The notes beneath the pieces were generated by a model that made no database searches, was not told the DNA's origin, and saw nothing but the letters and a program-made list of their open reading frames with translations. A stretch of 64,000 bases of DNA from Rhodophyticola sp. CCM32 (GTDB lineage Bacteria > Pseudomonadota > Alphaproteobacteria > Rhodobacterales > Rhodobacteraceae), in contig NZ_CP038492.1 in assembly GCF_004751985.1 (NCBI RefSeq), positions 992,001 through 1,056,000 on the forward strand. Reading direction: 5' to 3'. Below are positions 49,088-57,821 of this stretch, in pieces (the first letter of the stretch is position 1; every line of letters begins with the position of its first letter). The position numbers and the translations under genes are program-made.

Positions 49088-50364
49088 TGACCGTCGTTCT
49101 TTTGTTTCTCGCGCTTTTTGCGCTGATGATCCTGCGCGTCCCGATTGCGGTTGCGTTGGGGCTGTCGTCGCTGGGCTATATCGTCATCGAGGGCCTGCCG
49201 CCGACGCTTCTGACGCATAATGTCGTGAATGGCATGAACAGTTTCCCGCTTCTGGCGATTCCGTTCTTCATCATGGCGGGCGGGTTGATGAATTCCGCCG
49301 GGATCACCAGCCGGATTTTCGCGTTTGCCAGGTCTATCGTCGGATGGATGAATGGTGGCCTGGGCCATGTGAATATTGGCGCAAGCATCATTTTTGCCGG
49401 CATGTCCGGCGCCGCTGTTGCCGATGCGGGCGGATTGGGAGCCATTGAAATCAAAGCCATGCGCGAGGCGGGGTATGATGATGATTTTTCGGTTGGCGTC
49501 ACCGCAGCATCCTCGACAATCGGCCCGATCATCCCACCCTCACTGCCATTGGTGATCTTTGGCGTGATGGCCTCGACCTCCATTGGCGAGTTGTTCGTGG
49601 CCGGGATCATTCCGGGCCTGCTGATGGCTGCATCCCTGATGTTGATGGTGTGGTACGTGTCCAAAAAACGCTCTTATCCGCGTGATGAGGCTTTTAGCCC
49701 GAAACAGGTTGTCACCACGTTTGGCCGGGCATTTCTGCCGCTTATGACCCCTGCGATTATTGTTGGTGGCATTGTGACCGGCGCGTTCACCCCGACCGAG
49801 GCCGCGGTCTGCGCGGCCAGTTATGCCCTGTTTCTGGGCCTGTTCGTCTATCGCTCTTTATCCATGAAAAAGCTGATCGTCGTTTGCCTCGAAACCATTG
49901 AAACGACGGCATCCATTCTTCTGATCGTGGGCGCGGCAACGGTGTTTGCCTGGATCCTCACGGCCAATCAGGCCGCCCCGTTATTTGCCGAGGTGCTGCT
50001 GAGCATTTCGGACAACAAACATGTGATCCTGCTGATGATCATGCTGACCGTTCTGGTTGTCGGCCTGTTCATGGAGACCATCGCGGCGATCTCGATTCTG
50101 GTTCCCGTCCTGCTGCCGATTACATCGCAATTGGGCATTGATCCTGTGCATCTTGGCATCATTGTCATCCTGAACCTGATGATCGGGTTGCTGACCCCCC
50201 CGGTGGGCATGGTCCTTTTCGTCTTGTCCAAGGTCTCCAATGTGCCTTTCGAGGATTGCGTTCGCGCAACGGCGCCGTTCCTTATTCCCTTGGTTGCGGT
50301 CCTGCTGGCGCTGACATTCATCCCGCAACTCAGCCTGTTTCTGCCGGAGCTGTTGTACCGGTGA
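49087..50364 (+). CDS. dctM: TRAP transporter large permease (DctM family)
   Basis: The 425-residue protein is the ion-coupled transport subunit with about 12 hydrophobic helices. Conserved stretches include FPLLAIPFFIMAGGLMNSAGIT, SGAAVADAGGLGAIEIKAM, TAASSTIGPIIPPSLPLVIFG and LNLMIGLLTPPVGMVLF, typical of DctM. It uses the sodium gradient to import the ligand delivered by DctP. The uxuA gene follows 37 bases downstream. Confidence 0.95.
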   Translation: MTVVLLFLALFALMILRVPIAVALGLSSLGYIVIEGLPPTLLTHNVVNGMNSFPLLAIPFFIMAGGLMNSAGITSRIFAFARSIVGWMNGGLGHVNIGASIIFAGMSGAAVADAGGLGAIEIKAMREAGYDDDFSVGVTAASSTIGPIIPPSLPLVIFGVMASTSIGELFVAGIIPGLLMAASLMLMVWYVSKKRSYPRDEAFSPKQVVTTFGRAFLPLMTPAIIVGGIVTGAFTPTEAAVCAASYALFLGLFVYRSLSMKKLIVVCLETIETTASILLIVGAATVFAWILTANQAAPLFAEVLLSISDNKHVILLMIMLTVLVVGLFMETIAAISILVPVLLPITSQLGIDPVHLGIIVILNLMIGLLTPPVGMVLFVLSKVSNVPFEDCVRATAPFLIPLVAVLLALTFIPQLSLFLPELLYR

Positions 50365-50401
50365 CCAAAAACCCTGCCCTCCGTTGCCGAGGATTTGCAA
50401 A

Positions 50402-51607
50402 ATGAAACCAACATGGAGATGGTTCGGCGATACAGACCCGATCTCGATCAACGCGGTCAGCCAAACCGGCGCCAAGGGTGTTGTCTCTGCTTTGCATCAT
50501 CTCGACCCGGGTGTGGTGTGGTCAGGGCCCGAGATTGCGGCGCATCAGGAAAAGATCTGCAACACGCCATCGGGAGAGGCCACAGGCCTGTCCTGGGATG
50601 TGGTTGAAAGCCTGCCGGTCTCCGAAGAGATCAAACAGCGCAAGGGCAATTTTGAGGATCACATACTGGCCTATAAGGACAGCCTGACACATCTTGCGGC
50701 GGCCGGGATCAGGACTGTGTGCTACAATTTTATGCCGGTGATCGACTGGACACGTACCGACACCGAACATCGCCAGCCCAACGGCGCCACCTGCATGCGC
50801 TTTGACTATGTTGATTTCGCTGTATTTGATGTCTTCCTGCTGCGCAGAGAGAATGCCAAAGCCGATTTCCCCGCCGAAGTTATTGCCGAGGCGCAGTTGC
50901 GATACGGTTCCCTTTCACAAGAGGGGCAGACCCGGTTGATCCACACGATCATTGCCGGGCTTCCAGGCTCTGCAAAAGGGTATCATCTGGATGAATTCCG
51001 CAAGGCGATTGACGCGTATAAAGACATTACGCCGGACGGGCTCCGGAACAATCTGCGGGCTTTCCTGGCAGAGATCGTGCCCCATGCGGAACAATCGGGG
51101 ATACGGATGGCCATTCATCCAGATGATCCGCCGTTTCCGTTACTGGGATTGCCGCGTATTGTTTCCACGCTGGGCGATTACAAGGCGATTGGTCAGATGC
51201 ATGACAGCCCCGCCAACGGGTTTACGCTGTGTTCGGGGTCGCTGGGCGCGCGGGGTGACAATGATCTGGTCGATATGTTCAAACAGCTCAAAGACCGGAT
51301 CTATTTTTTGCATCTGAGAAATGTGGCCCGGGAATCCGAGACGGTTCCGACAAGCTTCCATGAGGCCGAACATCTGGCGGGCGCGGTGGCAATGGATGAT
51401 CTGGTGTGTGAAATCGTCGAGGAAGAGATCGCACGCTCACACGCCAGTGGCACGCCGTTCGAGTTTATCTTCCGTCCCGACCACGGCTGGCGTCTGATTT
51501 CGGATTTTTCGCAAAACACACTGCCGGGATATCCGTGTATCGGCCGGTTGAAAGGGATGGCAGAAATTATGGGTCTTGAGCAGGGACTTCGGCACGCCAT
51601 GGTCTGA
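50402..51607 (+). CDS. uxuA: Mannonate dehydratase
   Basis: UxuA dehydrates D-mannonate to 2-keto-3-deoxy-D-gluconate using a divalent metal. The 401-residue protein is a xylose-isomerase-like TIM barrel with family features WRWFGDTDPISI, YNFMPVIDWTRTD, IHPDDPPFPLLGLPRI, CSGSLGARGDND, FLHLRNV and RPDHGWRL. Length agrees with E. coli UxuA (394). I chose the ATG at 50402 (MKPTWRWFG). It lies between dctM and uxaA in the same direction. Confidence 0.95.
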   Translation: MKPTWRWFGDTDPISINAVSQTGAKGVVSALHHLDPGVVWSGPEIAAHQEKICNTPSGEATGLSWDVVESLPVSEEIKQRKGNFEDHILAYKDSLTHLAAAGIRTVCYNFMPVIDWTRTDTEHRQPNGATCMRFDYVDFAVFDVFLLRRENAKADFPAEVIAEAQLRYGSLSQEGQTRLIHTIIAGLPGSAKGYHLDEFRKAIDAYKDITPDGLRNNLRAFLAEIVPHAEQSGIRMAIHPDDPPFPLLGLPRIVSTLGDYKAIGQMHDSPANGFTLCSGSLGARGDNDLVDMFKQLKDRIYFLHLRNVARESETVPTSFHEAEHLAGAVAMDDLVCEIVEEEIARSHASGTPFEFIFRPDHGWRLISDFSQNTLPGYPCIGRLKGMAEIMGLEQGLRHAMV

Positions 51608-51716
51608 AACCACCTCATCAACTCGCCTTGAGCTATGGCGCGAATGGTTTCCCGGGCCGGGATGCTCTAGGCGATTTGTTGGGACCCAATGGTCACGTCC
51701 GGGAAAGGGCACGCCT

Positions 51717-53231
51717 TTGAATAACAGCCTTCGGCTTCATAGCGGCGATAATATCGTGCTTGCCTTGCGGGATTTGCCGTCCGGCAGCGATCTGAACACG
51801 CTGTCTGTGCCCGTGGTGGATGATATCCCGCGAGGCCATAAGATCGCGTCTGCACATATTGCCAAAGGCGCGCCTGTCCTCCGGTTCGGGCAGGTGATTG
51901 GCCAGGCCCTCAGAGATATCGCTGTGGGGGAACATGTCCATTCCCATAATCTGGGCATGTCATCCCGCGGGAACACCGACCCTGTCGCGGTGGAATTCGT
52001 GCCGGACCGGCATATTCCGGCCCCTCTGGAATTTCTGGGATATCGCCGCAGTACCGGGCGTGTCGGGACCAGAAATTATATCGGGATCATCACAACGGTG
52101 AATTGCTCGGGCTCGGTCGCGCGGTTTATCGCGGAAGAGGCCGCCAAATCGGGCTTTGCGGATGACTTCGCCAATATCGACGGGATTGTGCCGATTGTGC
52201 ATAGCTCGGGCTGCGGCATGTCCGATCAGGGGGAAGGCTTCGACACTTTGCTGCGCACCCTGATGGGGTATACCCAACATCCGAATTTTGGGGGCATCCT
52301 GTTGCTGGGGCTTGGCTGTGAGGTCATGCAAGTGGCGCAATTGGCAGGCGAACGCTCGGCGGATCTGGGGGAAACCCTGAGATTCATGACCATCCAGGGC
52401 GAGCATGGCACGAAAGCCACGATTGAACGGGCCATCGCGGAATTGCGCGAGATTGCGGCGATTGCCGATCAGGCCCGCCGAAGCCCGGTTCCGGTCAGCG
52501 AAATCACCCTGGGGCTGCAATGCGGCGGTTCAGACAGTTATTCGGGTATCTCCGCCAACCCTGCGCTTGGCCATGCCGCAGACCTGCTGGTGCATCAGGG
52601 GGCAACTGTTGTGCTGTCTGAAACGCCCGAGATTTTCGGGGCCGAGCATCTGTTGTTGCGCCGCGCCGCCGCCGGCAATATTCGCGACGATCTGGTCGAA
52701 AGGCTGGAGTGGTGGGAAGAATACCTGAAGCGCAATGGCGCAGAGATGAACAACAACCCAAGCCCCGGCAACAAGAAGGGGGGTCTGACAACAATTCTGG
52801 AGAAATCTCTGGGTGCGGTCGCTAAAGCCGGGTCGACAAGCCTGAACGGTGTTTTCAAGTTCGGCGAAAAAATCGACTGTGCGGGTTTGGTCTTTATGGA
52901 CAGCCCGGGATATGACCCATGTTCTGTCACGGGCCAGATTGCGTCAGGTGCCAATCTGATCGCGTTCACAACCGGCCGGGGCTCCGTTTCGGGGTATCAG
53001 CCGACACCATGTCTCAAGATCGCGTCGAACACGGAAATGTATGCGCGCATGGTCGATGATATGGATGTGAATTGCGGCGATGTCATTTCCGATGGTGTGA
53101 GTCTGGAGCAAAAAGGCCAGGAGTTGTTTGCGGCCCTGTTGCAAATAGCCTCGGGGCAGAGAACCAAGAGTGAATTACAGGGGTTTGGCGGTGTCGAATT
53201 CGTACCCTGGCAAATCGGAGCCACATTATAG
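51717..53231 (+). CDS. uxaA: Altronate dehydratase
   Basis: UxaA dehydrates D-altronate to 2-keto-3-deoxy-D-gluconate with iron. The protein has an N-terminal SAF domain (about 1-95, with ALRDLPSGSD and ALRDIAVGEHVHSHNLG) and the large catalytic domain (GYRRSTGRVGTRNYIGI, VHSSGCGMSDQG, LGLQCGGSDSYSGISANPALG, FMDSPGYDPCSVTGQIASG). No ATG exists near the expected start; TTG at 51717, with GGGAAAGGG upstream, gives 504 residues, close to E. coli UxaA (495). The frame is open further up to 51576. It is the last gene of the island. Confidence 0.92.
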   Translation: MNNSLRLHSGDNIVLALRDLPSGSDLNTLSVPVVDDIPRGHKIASAHIAKGAPVLRFGQVIGQALRDIAVGEHVHSHNLGMSSRGNTDPVAVEFVPDRHIPAPLEFLGYRRSTGRVGTRNYIGIITTVNCSGSVARFIAEEAAKSGFADDFANIDGIVPIVHSSGCGMSDQGEGFDTLLRTLMGYTQHPNFGGILLLGLGCEVMQVAQLAGERSADLGETLRFMTIQGEHGTKATIERAIAELREIAAIADQARRSPVPVSEITLGLQCGGSDSYSGISANPALGHAADLLVHQGATVVLSETPEIFGAEHLLLRRAAAGNIRDDLVERLEWWEEYLKRNGAEMNNNPSPGNKKGGLTTILEKSLGAVAKAGSTSLNGVFKFGEKIDCAGLVFMDSPGYDPCSVTGQIASGANLIAFTTGRGSVSGYQPTPCLKIASNTEMYARMVDDMDVNCGDVISDGVSLEQKGQELFAALLQIASGQRTKSELQGFGGVEFVPWQIGATL

Positions 53232-53343
53232 ACTGCCCGGAACATATGAGGGTCCTTCAAGGGGCGGCGCGCGCCTGTGATCTCTTGCCCGCTGAAAGCC
53301 AATCGCGTAGGCCAGACAAACCTGACCTGATGTGAGAGACCTG

Positions 53344-54741
53344 ATGCGCCTGAGCCGTTACTTCCTGCCCGTTCTGAAGGAAACCCCCGCCGAGGCGCAG
53401 ATTGTCAGCCATCGGCTGATGCTGCGGGCCGGTATGATCAAACAGGCCAGCGCCGGTATCTATTCCTGGTTGCCGCTTGGGTATCGGGTGCTGCGCAATA
53501 TTGAACGGATCGTGCATGAGGAACAGCAGCGCGCGGGCCATATCCCGATGCTGATGCCAACCCTGCAATCCGCCGATCTGTGGCGCGAAAGCGGGCGCTA
53601 TGATGCCTATGGCCCCGAGATGCTGCGGATCCGTGACCGGCAGGATCGTGACATGCTGTATGGCCCCACGAATGAAGAGATGATCACCGATATCTTCCGG
53701 TCTCATGTGGGCAGCTACAAGGATCTGCCGCTGACGCTGTATCATATCCAGTGGAAGTTCCGCGATGAGATCCGGCCGCGTTTCGGGGTGATGCGGGGCC
53801 GCGAGTTTCTGATGAAAGACGGGTATAATTTCGATGTCTCGAAAGAGGCGGCGCTGCATGCCTATAACCGCCATCTGGTCAGCTATCTGCGGACCTATGA
53901 GCGGATGGGCCTGCAGGCGATCCCGATGCGCGCCGATAGCGGGCCGATCGGCGGCGATGACACCCATGAATTTCTGGTGCTGGCCGAGACCGGCGAAAGC
54001 GAGGTGTTCTACGATGCAGAGATCACCGATCTGACCTTCGGTGAGCGTGAGGTGGATTACGACAATGTGGCGGAATGCCAGGCGGTGCTGGAAGAATTCA
54101 CCAGCCGCTATGCCCGCACCGATGAAACCCATGACGAGGTGCTGTTCAACCAGATCCCCGAGGCCCGCCGCCGGATGGCGCGCGGGATCGAGGTGGGCCA
54201 GATCTTCTATTTCGGGACCAAATATTCCGAAGCCCTGGGGGCCACTGTGCAGACCGCCGACGGCCAGAAGGTTCCGGTTCATATGGGCAGCCACGGGATC
54301 GGTGTCAGCCGTCTTCTGGGCGCGATCATCGAGGCCAGCCATGACGATAAAGGCATCATCTGGCCCGAGGGTGTGACACCGTTCCATTGCGGGATCGTCA
54401 ATCTGCGCCAGGGTGACACCGGCACCGATGGCGCCTGTGACGGTCTTTACAAAGCGCTCAAAGCCAAAGGGCTGGAGCCGCTTTATGATGATCGCGAGGA
54501 ACGGGCCGGGGCGAAATTCGCGACCATGGATCTGATCGGGCTGCCCTGGCGGATCACGGTCGGGCCGCGCGGGCTGGACAAGGGCGTGGTTGAACTGACC
54601 AGCCGCAAGACCGGTGAAAGCGAAGAGATGAGTGCCGAGGCCGCCGTGGACAAGGTGGCCGAGATTTATGCCCCCCATCACGCCCATATCGCCGCGATGA
54701 TCGAGCCGATGGCCGAGCGGAGCTTTCATACCTGGCTTTAG
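53344..54741 (+). CDS. proS: Proline--tRNA ligase, short alphaproteobacterial form
   Basis: ProRS charges tRNA-Pro. The 465-residue protein has class II motif 1 around [16 protein letters not shown], motif 2 ([25 protein letters not shown]), motif 3 ([17 protein letters not shown]) and an anticodon-binding C-terminal domain. The inserted editing domain of E. coli ProS is lacking, as usual in Alphaproteobacteria. I chose the ATG at 53344 ([15 protein letters not shown]); a GTG at 53332 is also in frame. It is more GC-rich than the preceding island and marks its right border. Confidence 0.95.
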   Translation: MRLSRYFLPVLKETPAEAQIVSHRLMLRAGMIKQASAGIYSWLPLGYRVLRNIERIVHEEQQRAGHIPMLMPTLQSADLWRESGRYDAYGPEMLRIRDRQDRDMLYGPTNEEMITDIFRSHVGSYKDLPLTLYHIQWKFRDEIRPRFGVMRGREFLMKDGYNFDVSKEAALHAYNRHLVSYLRTYERMGLQAIPMRADSGPIGGDDTHEFLVLAETGESEVFYDAEITDLTFGEREVDYDNVAECQAVLEEFTSRYARTDETHDEVLFNQIPEARRRMARGIEVGQIFYFGTKYSEALGATVQTADGQKVPVHMGSHGIGVSRLLGAIIEASHDDKGIIWPEGVTPFHCGIVNLRQGDTGTDGACDGLYKALKAKGLEPLYDDREERAGAKFATMDLIGLPWRITVGPRGLDKGVVELTSRKTGESEEMSAEAAVDKVAEIYAPHHAHIAAMIEPMAERSFHTWL

Positions 54742-54981
54742 AACATCGTCCATTTCATCTGCATCACATATACACTGTGCAGAGGGCAGCGTCTGAGCCG
54801 AAGGGTGGGCGAGAAGCGCCCGCCCTGTGGGGGCGGTTCGGGCGCTGCCCGGCGGTGCCGCCGGGCAGAATGGTGGTGGGGGATGGCGAAGAATTTCAGG
54901 CTGAAGCTAAAGCCCACACATTGCTTGGGGCCATGTTGCGCCCGCACAGCCCTGTCCGGTAAAATTGTGCCTTACAGTATG

Positions 54982-55067
54982 CTGCCTTAAACCTGAGACA
55001 TCGCGCATCACAAATACCCTGTGAACGCGAAGCGTGGCAGGGTATTTGTGATTCAAGTTTAAGGCAG
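54982..55067. repeat. Two-tier inverted repeat (11-bp outer and 15-bp inner perfect arms)
   Basis: The outer arms CTGCCTTAAAC (54982-54992) and GTTTAAGGCAG (55057-55067) are perfect complements. The inner arms ATCACAAATACCCTG (55007-55021) and CAGGGTATTTGTGAT (55038-55052) are also perfect and enclose a 16-base loop. The spacers between arms are unequal (14 and 4 bases). The whole could fold as a structured RNA or extrude as a cruciform. It is not a typical terminator, as no T run follows. A small mobile palindromic element or non-coding RNA is possible. Confidence 0.7.
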
Positions 55068-55198
55068 GGTGCTTTAGGTGTTGCGACGACGATCCCGTGT
55101 TCCGGCCTGCATATCTGACTCAGCCTGTACTTTGGTACAGGCCACCTATCCGAATGTGCTGCAGGATATCCCATTGTCCAGACGGCTTTGACCCGCTG

Positions 55199-55248
55199 TC
55201 TCGCTAAACTCTCATCTTATGTGAGGATGAGATGAGAGTTTAGCGAGA
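55199..55248. repeat. Perfect 19-bp inverted repeat with 12-base loop
   Basis: The arms at 55199-55217 (TCTCGCTAAACTCTCATCT) and 55230-55248 are exact complements around TATGTGAGGATG. Such a long perfect palindrome is not expected by chance. It is not followed by a T run and lies more than 350 bases from lolC and 450 from proS. It may be a protein binding site, a replication/segregation site, a repeat element or an RNA hairpin. Confidence 0.7.
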
Positions 55249-55616
55249 TGGGTATGGCGAGACATATACAGAACAGCGCAGGCCGGAGTGAGGCCTTCAC
55301 CGGCTTTGTGATGGACACAGTCATGCTTTGAGATCGGTGCATGATGCCCAGGTCGCTCCTGGGTGTCGTGCATGCCTCTCGCCCCGGGGTGAACCGCCCG
55401 GGACAGCGAAAGGCGGCGCCCGGGCCGGTGGGACAGGTTCGGGCGCCCGAAGGGTATTGCGACGGACAGACAGAATACCGCATCATAATGACCGTATGGG
55501 CTGAACCCGCCCGCCCGATATGGGCCGCGATCATCGGCTATGACATGAACGATGCTTGACCCCCGGCCATAAAGCCCCCAGTTTCAGCCCAACAAGAAAC
55601 GAGCAGGGGGTGCCAG

Positions 55617-56963
55617 ATGTCTGGCCGTACCAAACCGTTCTCAGGCTTCGAATTCATGATTGCCTGGCGTTATCTGCGCGCGCGCCGTGCCGAAGGCGGG
55701 GTCAGTGTGATGACCTGGATCAGCTTCCTTGGCATCGCCCTGGCGGTGATGGCGCTGATTGCGACCCTGGCCGTGCGGTCCGGGTTTCGGCATGAATTTG
55801 TCGGCACGATTGTGGGGGCGAACCCGCATATCACCGTTCTGGGGATGGAACGGTTCGACTATACCGAGGAAGAACAGGCGCTGATCGCGGCCAACCCGGC
55901 CGTTGCGGATGCGCTGGCGGGCCGGGCGGCGACCACCCGCACCCTGCAAAACCCCGCCGCCATCGCCGATGCGGTGCGCGCCGTGCCGGGTGTTGTGCAT
56001 GCGGCCGCGGTGATCCGGGTCGAGGTCATGGCCAGCGCGGGCAATGAAAACACTCTGGGCCAGGTGATCGGGATCGGGGCTGAAGATCTGGCCACCGTGC
56101 CCCTTGTGCGCGACCCAGAGGCGTCTTTTGGCTCTCTGGAGCGCTTTGACGAAGGCGTGGCCATCGGCGAGGGTGTGGCGCGCCGTCTGGGGCTGCGTGT
56201 CGGTGATACGATCCGCCTGACATCGCCCTCGGGTGCGCAGACCGTGGGCGGGCGGGCCGCGCGGGTCGGCGGGTATGAGGTGGTGTATATCTTCCGCGTC
56301 GGGCGCTGGGATATCGACAATGTGCGTATCTACATGCCCTTTGCCGAGGCGCAGAGCTTTTTTGACCGCGATGGCGTGGCCGATAGCGTGGATATCGCCG
56401 TGGATGACCCCGAACATGTGGAGCCGCTGGTCGGACCGGTGGCGCTTGCGGCGGGGCAGGGCACCTATCTGCGGACCTGGCAGGACAGTTCCGGCGCCTA
56501 TCTGCAGGCGTTGCAGATGGAGGATAACATCATGTTCGTGATCCTCTCGATCCTGGTGCTGATTGCGACGATGAACATTGTTTCGGGCCTGATTATGCTG
56601 GTGAAGAACAAAAGCCATGATATCGGCATTCTGCGCACCGTGGGGTTGAGCGAAGGGTCAATCCTGCGGGTGTTCTTCATCTGCGGCGCGTCTGTGGGTC
56701 TGGCGGGCACGGTGGTGGGGGTGGGTCTTGGTTGCGCCTTTGCGATCTGGATCGACCCGATTTTCAGCTTTGTGAACTGGGTGGCGGGCGGCGGCGTCTG
56801 GGATCCGTCGGTGCGGCTGCTGTCGCAATTGCCGGCACGGCTGGAATGGGGGGATGTGGTTTCGGCGGTCAGCCTGTCGCTTGGCCTGTCTTTTGTCGTG
56901 ACGATCTTTCCGGCCCGTCGTGCGGCACGGATGAACCCGGTGGAGGCGCTGCGCTATGAATAA
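55617..56963 (+). CDS. lolC: Lipoprotein-releasing ABC transporter permease (LolC/E)
   Basis: LolC/E releases outer-membrane lipoproteins from the inner membrane. The 448-residue protein has an N-terminal helix (about 30-50), a large periplasmic MacB-like domain (55-300) and three C-terminal helices with the SGLIMLVKNKSHDIGILRTVGLS and AARMNPVEALRYE signatures. One LolC/E gene with lolD is the usual arrangement in Alphaproteobacteria. A G-rich site GCAGGGGG precedes the ATG. Its end overlaps lolD by eight bases. Confidence 0.95.
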   Translation: MSGRTKPFSGFEFMIAWRYLRARRAEGGVSVMTWISFLGIALAVMALIATLAVRSGFRHEFVGTIVGANPHITVLGMERFDYTEEEQALIAANPAVADALAGRAATTRTLQNPAAIADAVRAVPGVVHAAAVIRVEVMASAGNENTLGQVIGIGAEDLATVPLVRDPEASFGSLERFDEGVAIGEGVARRLGLRVGDTIRLTSPSGAQTVGGRAARVGGYEVVYIFRVGRWDIDNVRIYMPFAEAQSFFDRDGVADSVDIAVDDPEHVEPLVGPVALAAGQGTYLRTWQDSSGAYLQALQMEDNIMFVILSILVLIATMNIVSGLIMLVKNKSHDIGILRTVGLSEGSILRVFFICGASVGLAGTVVGVGLGCAFAIWIDPIFSFVNWVAGGGVWDPSVRLLSQLPARLEWGDVVSAVSLSLGLSFVVTIFPARRAARMNPVEALRYE

Positions 56964-57657
56964 GGCAGTGCTGCATCTCGGCGGGATCGAAAAAGGCTAT
57001 AACCACGGCAAGCCCAATGAGGTCCGCGTGTTGCGGGGGGCCTCTGTCTCGGTGCATCCTGGTGAGATTGTGGCCCTGGTCGCGCCTTCGGGGGCGGGAA
57101 AATCGACATTGCTGCATATTGCCGGGCTGCTGGACACGCCGGATCAGGGGGCGGTGGAGATTGGTGGCGTCGATCTTGGTGACGCGTCGGACCGGGCCCG
57201 CACGGCGGCGCGGCGCGGACAGGTCGGGTTCATCTATCAATTCCACCATTTGCTGCCGGAATTCACCGCCGCAGAAAACATCATCCTGCCGCAACTGGCC
57301 CATGGGATCCCGCGCGCGGAGGCAGAGCTGCATGCGCAAGACCTGCTGGAGAGTGTCGGCGTGCGGGAACGGGCAGGCCACCGGCCTGCGGCGATGTCAG
57401 GGGGCGAACAACAGCGCGTCGCCTTCTGCCGGGCACTGGCGAACCGGCCTGCCCTGCTGTTGGCGGATGAGCCGACCGGAAATCTGGACCCGAAAACCTC
57501 TGACCGGGTGTTCGAGGCGCTGATGGGGCTGGTGCGCGGTCGCGGGCTGGCGGCCCTGATCGCCACCCATAATCTGGAACTGGCCGGGCGGATGGACCGG
57601 GTGCTGCGACTGAAGGACGGCGTGCTGGTGGATGCGACCGACGGGGCAGGGGATTGA
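56956..57657 (+). CDS. lolD: Lipoprotein-releasing ABC transporter ATP-binding protein
   Basis: LolD powers lipoprotein release. The 233-residue ATPase has Walker A APSGAGKST (43-51), Q-loop in YQFHHLLPEFTA, signature MSGGEQQRVAFCRAL, Walker B LLLADEPTGNLD and the H-loop ATHNLEL. The Walker A has Ala in place of the first Gly, common in related LolD proteins. It overlaps lolC. The next 164 bases hold no gene and end at the convergent MFS gene. Confidence 0.95.
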   Translation: MNKAVLHLGGIEKGYNHGKPNEVRVLRGASVSVHPGEIVALVAPSGAGKSTLLHIAGLLDTPDQGAVEIGGVDLGDASDRARTAARRGQVGFIYQFHHLLPEFTAAENIILPQLAHGIPRAEAELHAQDLLESVGVRERAGHRPAAMSGGEQQRVAFCRALANRPALLLADEPTGNLDPKTSDRVFEALMGLVRGRGLAALIATHNLELAGRMDRVLRLKDGVLVDATDGAGD

Positions 57658-57821
57658 AGCAGGCCGCTGCCGCCTGTGTGAAACGTCAGACGGTTTTGAC
57701 TTTTGCGTCATAGACGGACCCAAGTTCAGAAAATCTGGCGAAAGCGGATTTTGATACAAGATGCAGCGAATGTCTGGAACGAGGCCAAAGTGTCGGATGC
57801 TGCGTTGTGCACGAATGTCAG

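Larger units (their letters stand above)
54742..55616. other. 875-base gene-free region rich in inverted repeats
   Basis: I see no convincing protein gene between proS and lolC. Besides the two large palindromes listed separately, it holds a GGTGGGCG/CGCCCGCC hairpin (54804-54811 and 54817-54824) and a GC hairpin CTGCCCGGCGG/CCGCCGGGCAG (54845-54855 and 54858-54868), which may terminate proS. Further on are GCCTGTAC/GTACAGGC (55123-55130 and 55135-55142) and the self-complementary TTCGGGCGCCCGAA (55438-55451). TTGAC at 55556 could be part of the lolC promoter. No tRNA cloverleaf was seen. Confidence 0.6.

Noticed and set aside
55258..55559. Short open frames on both strands between the 19-bp palindrome and lolC
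   Set aside because: None has a convincing ribosome binding site, codon bias or recognisable motif.
54742..55616. tRNA or CRISPR array in the repeat-rich gap
   Set aside because: The inverted repeats differ from each other, there are no regularly spaced direct repeats, and no cloverleaf or TPsiC-like GTTCRANNC box in the right setting was found.
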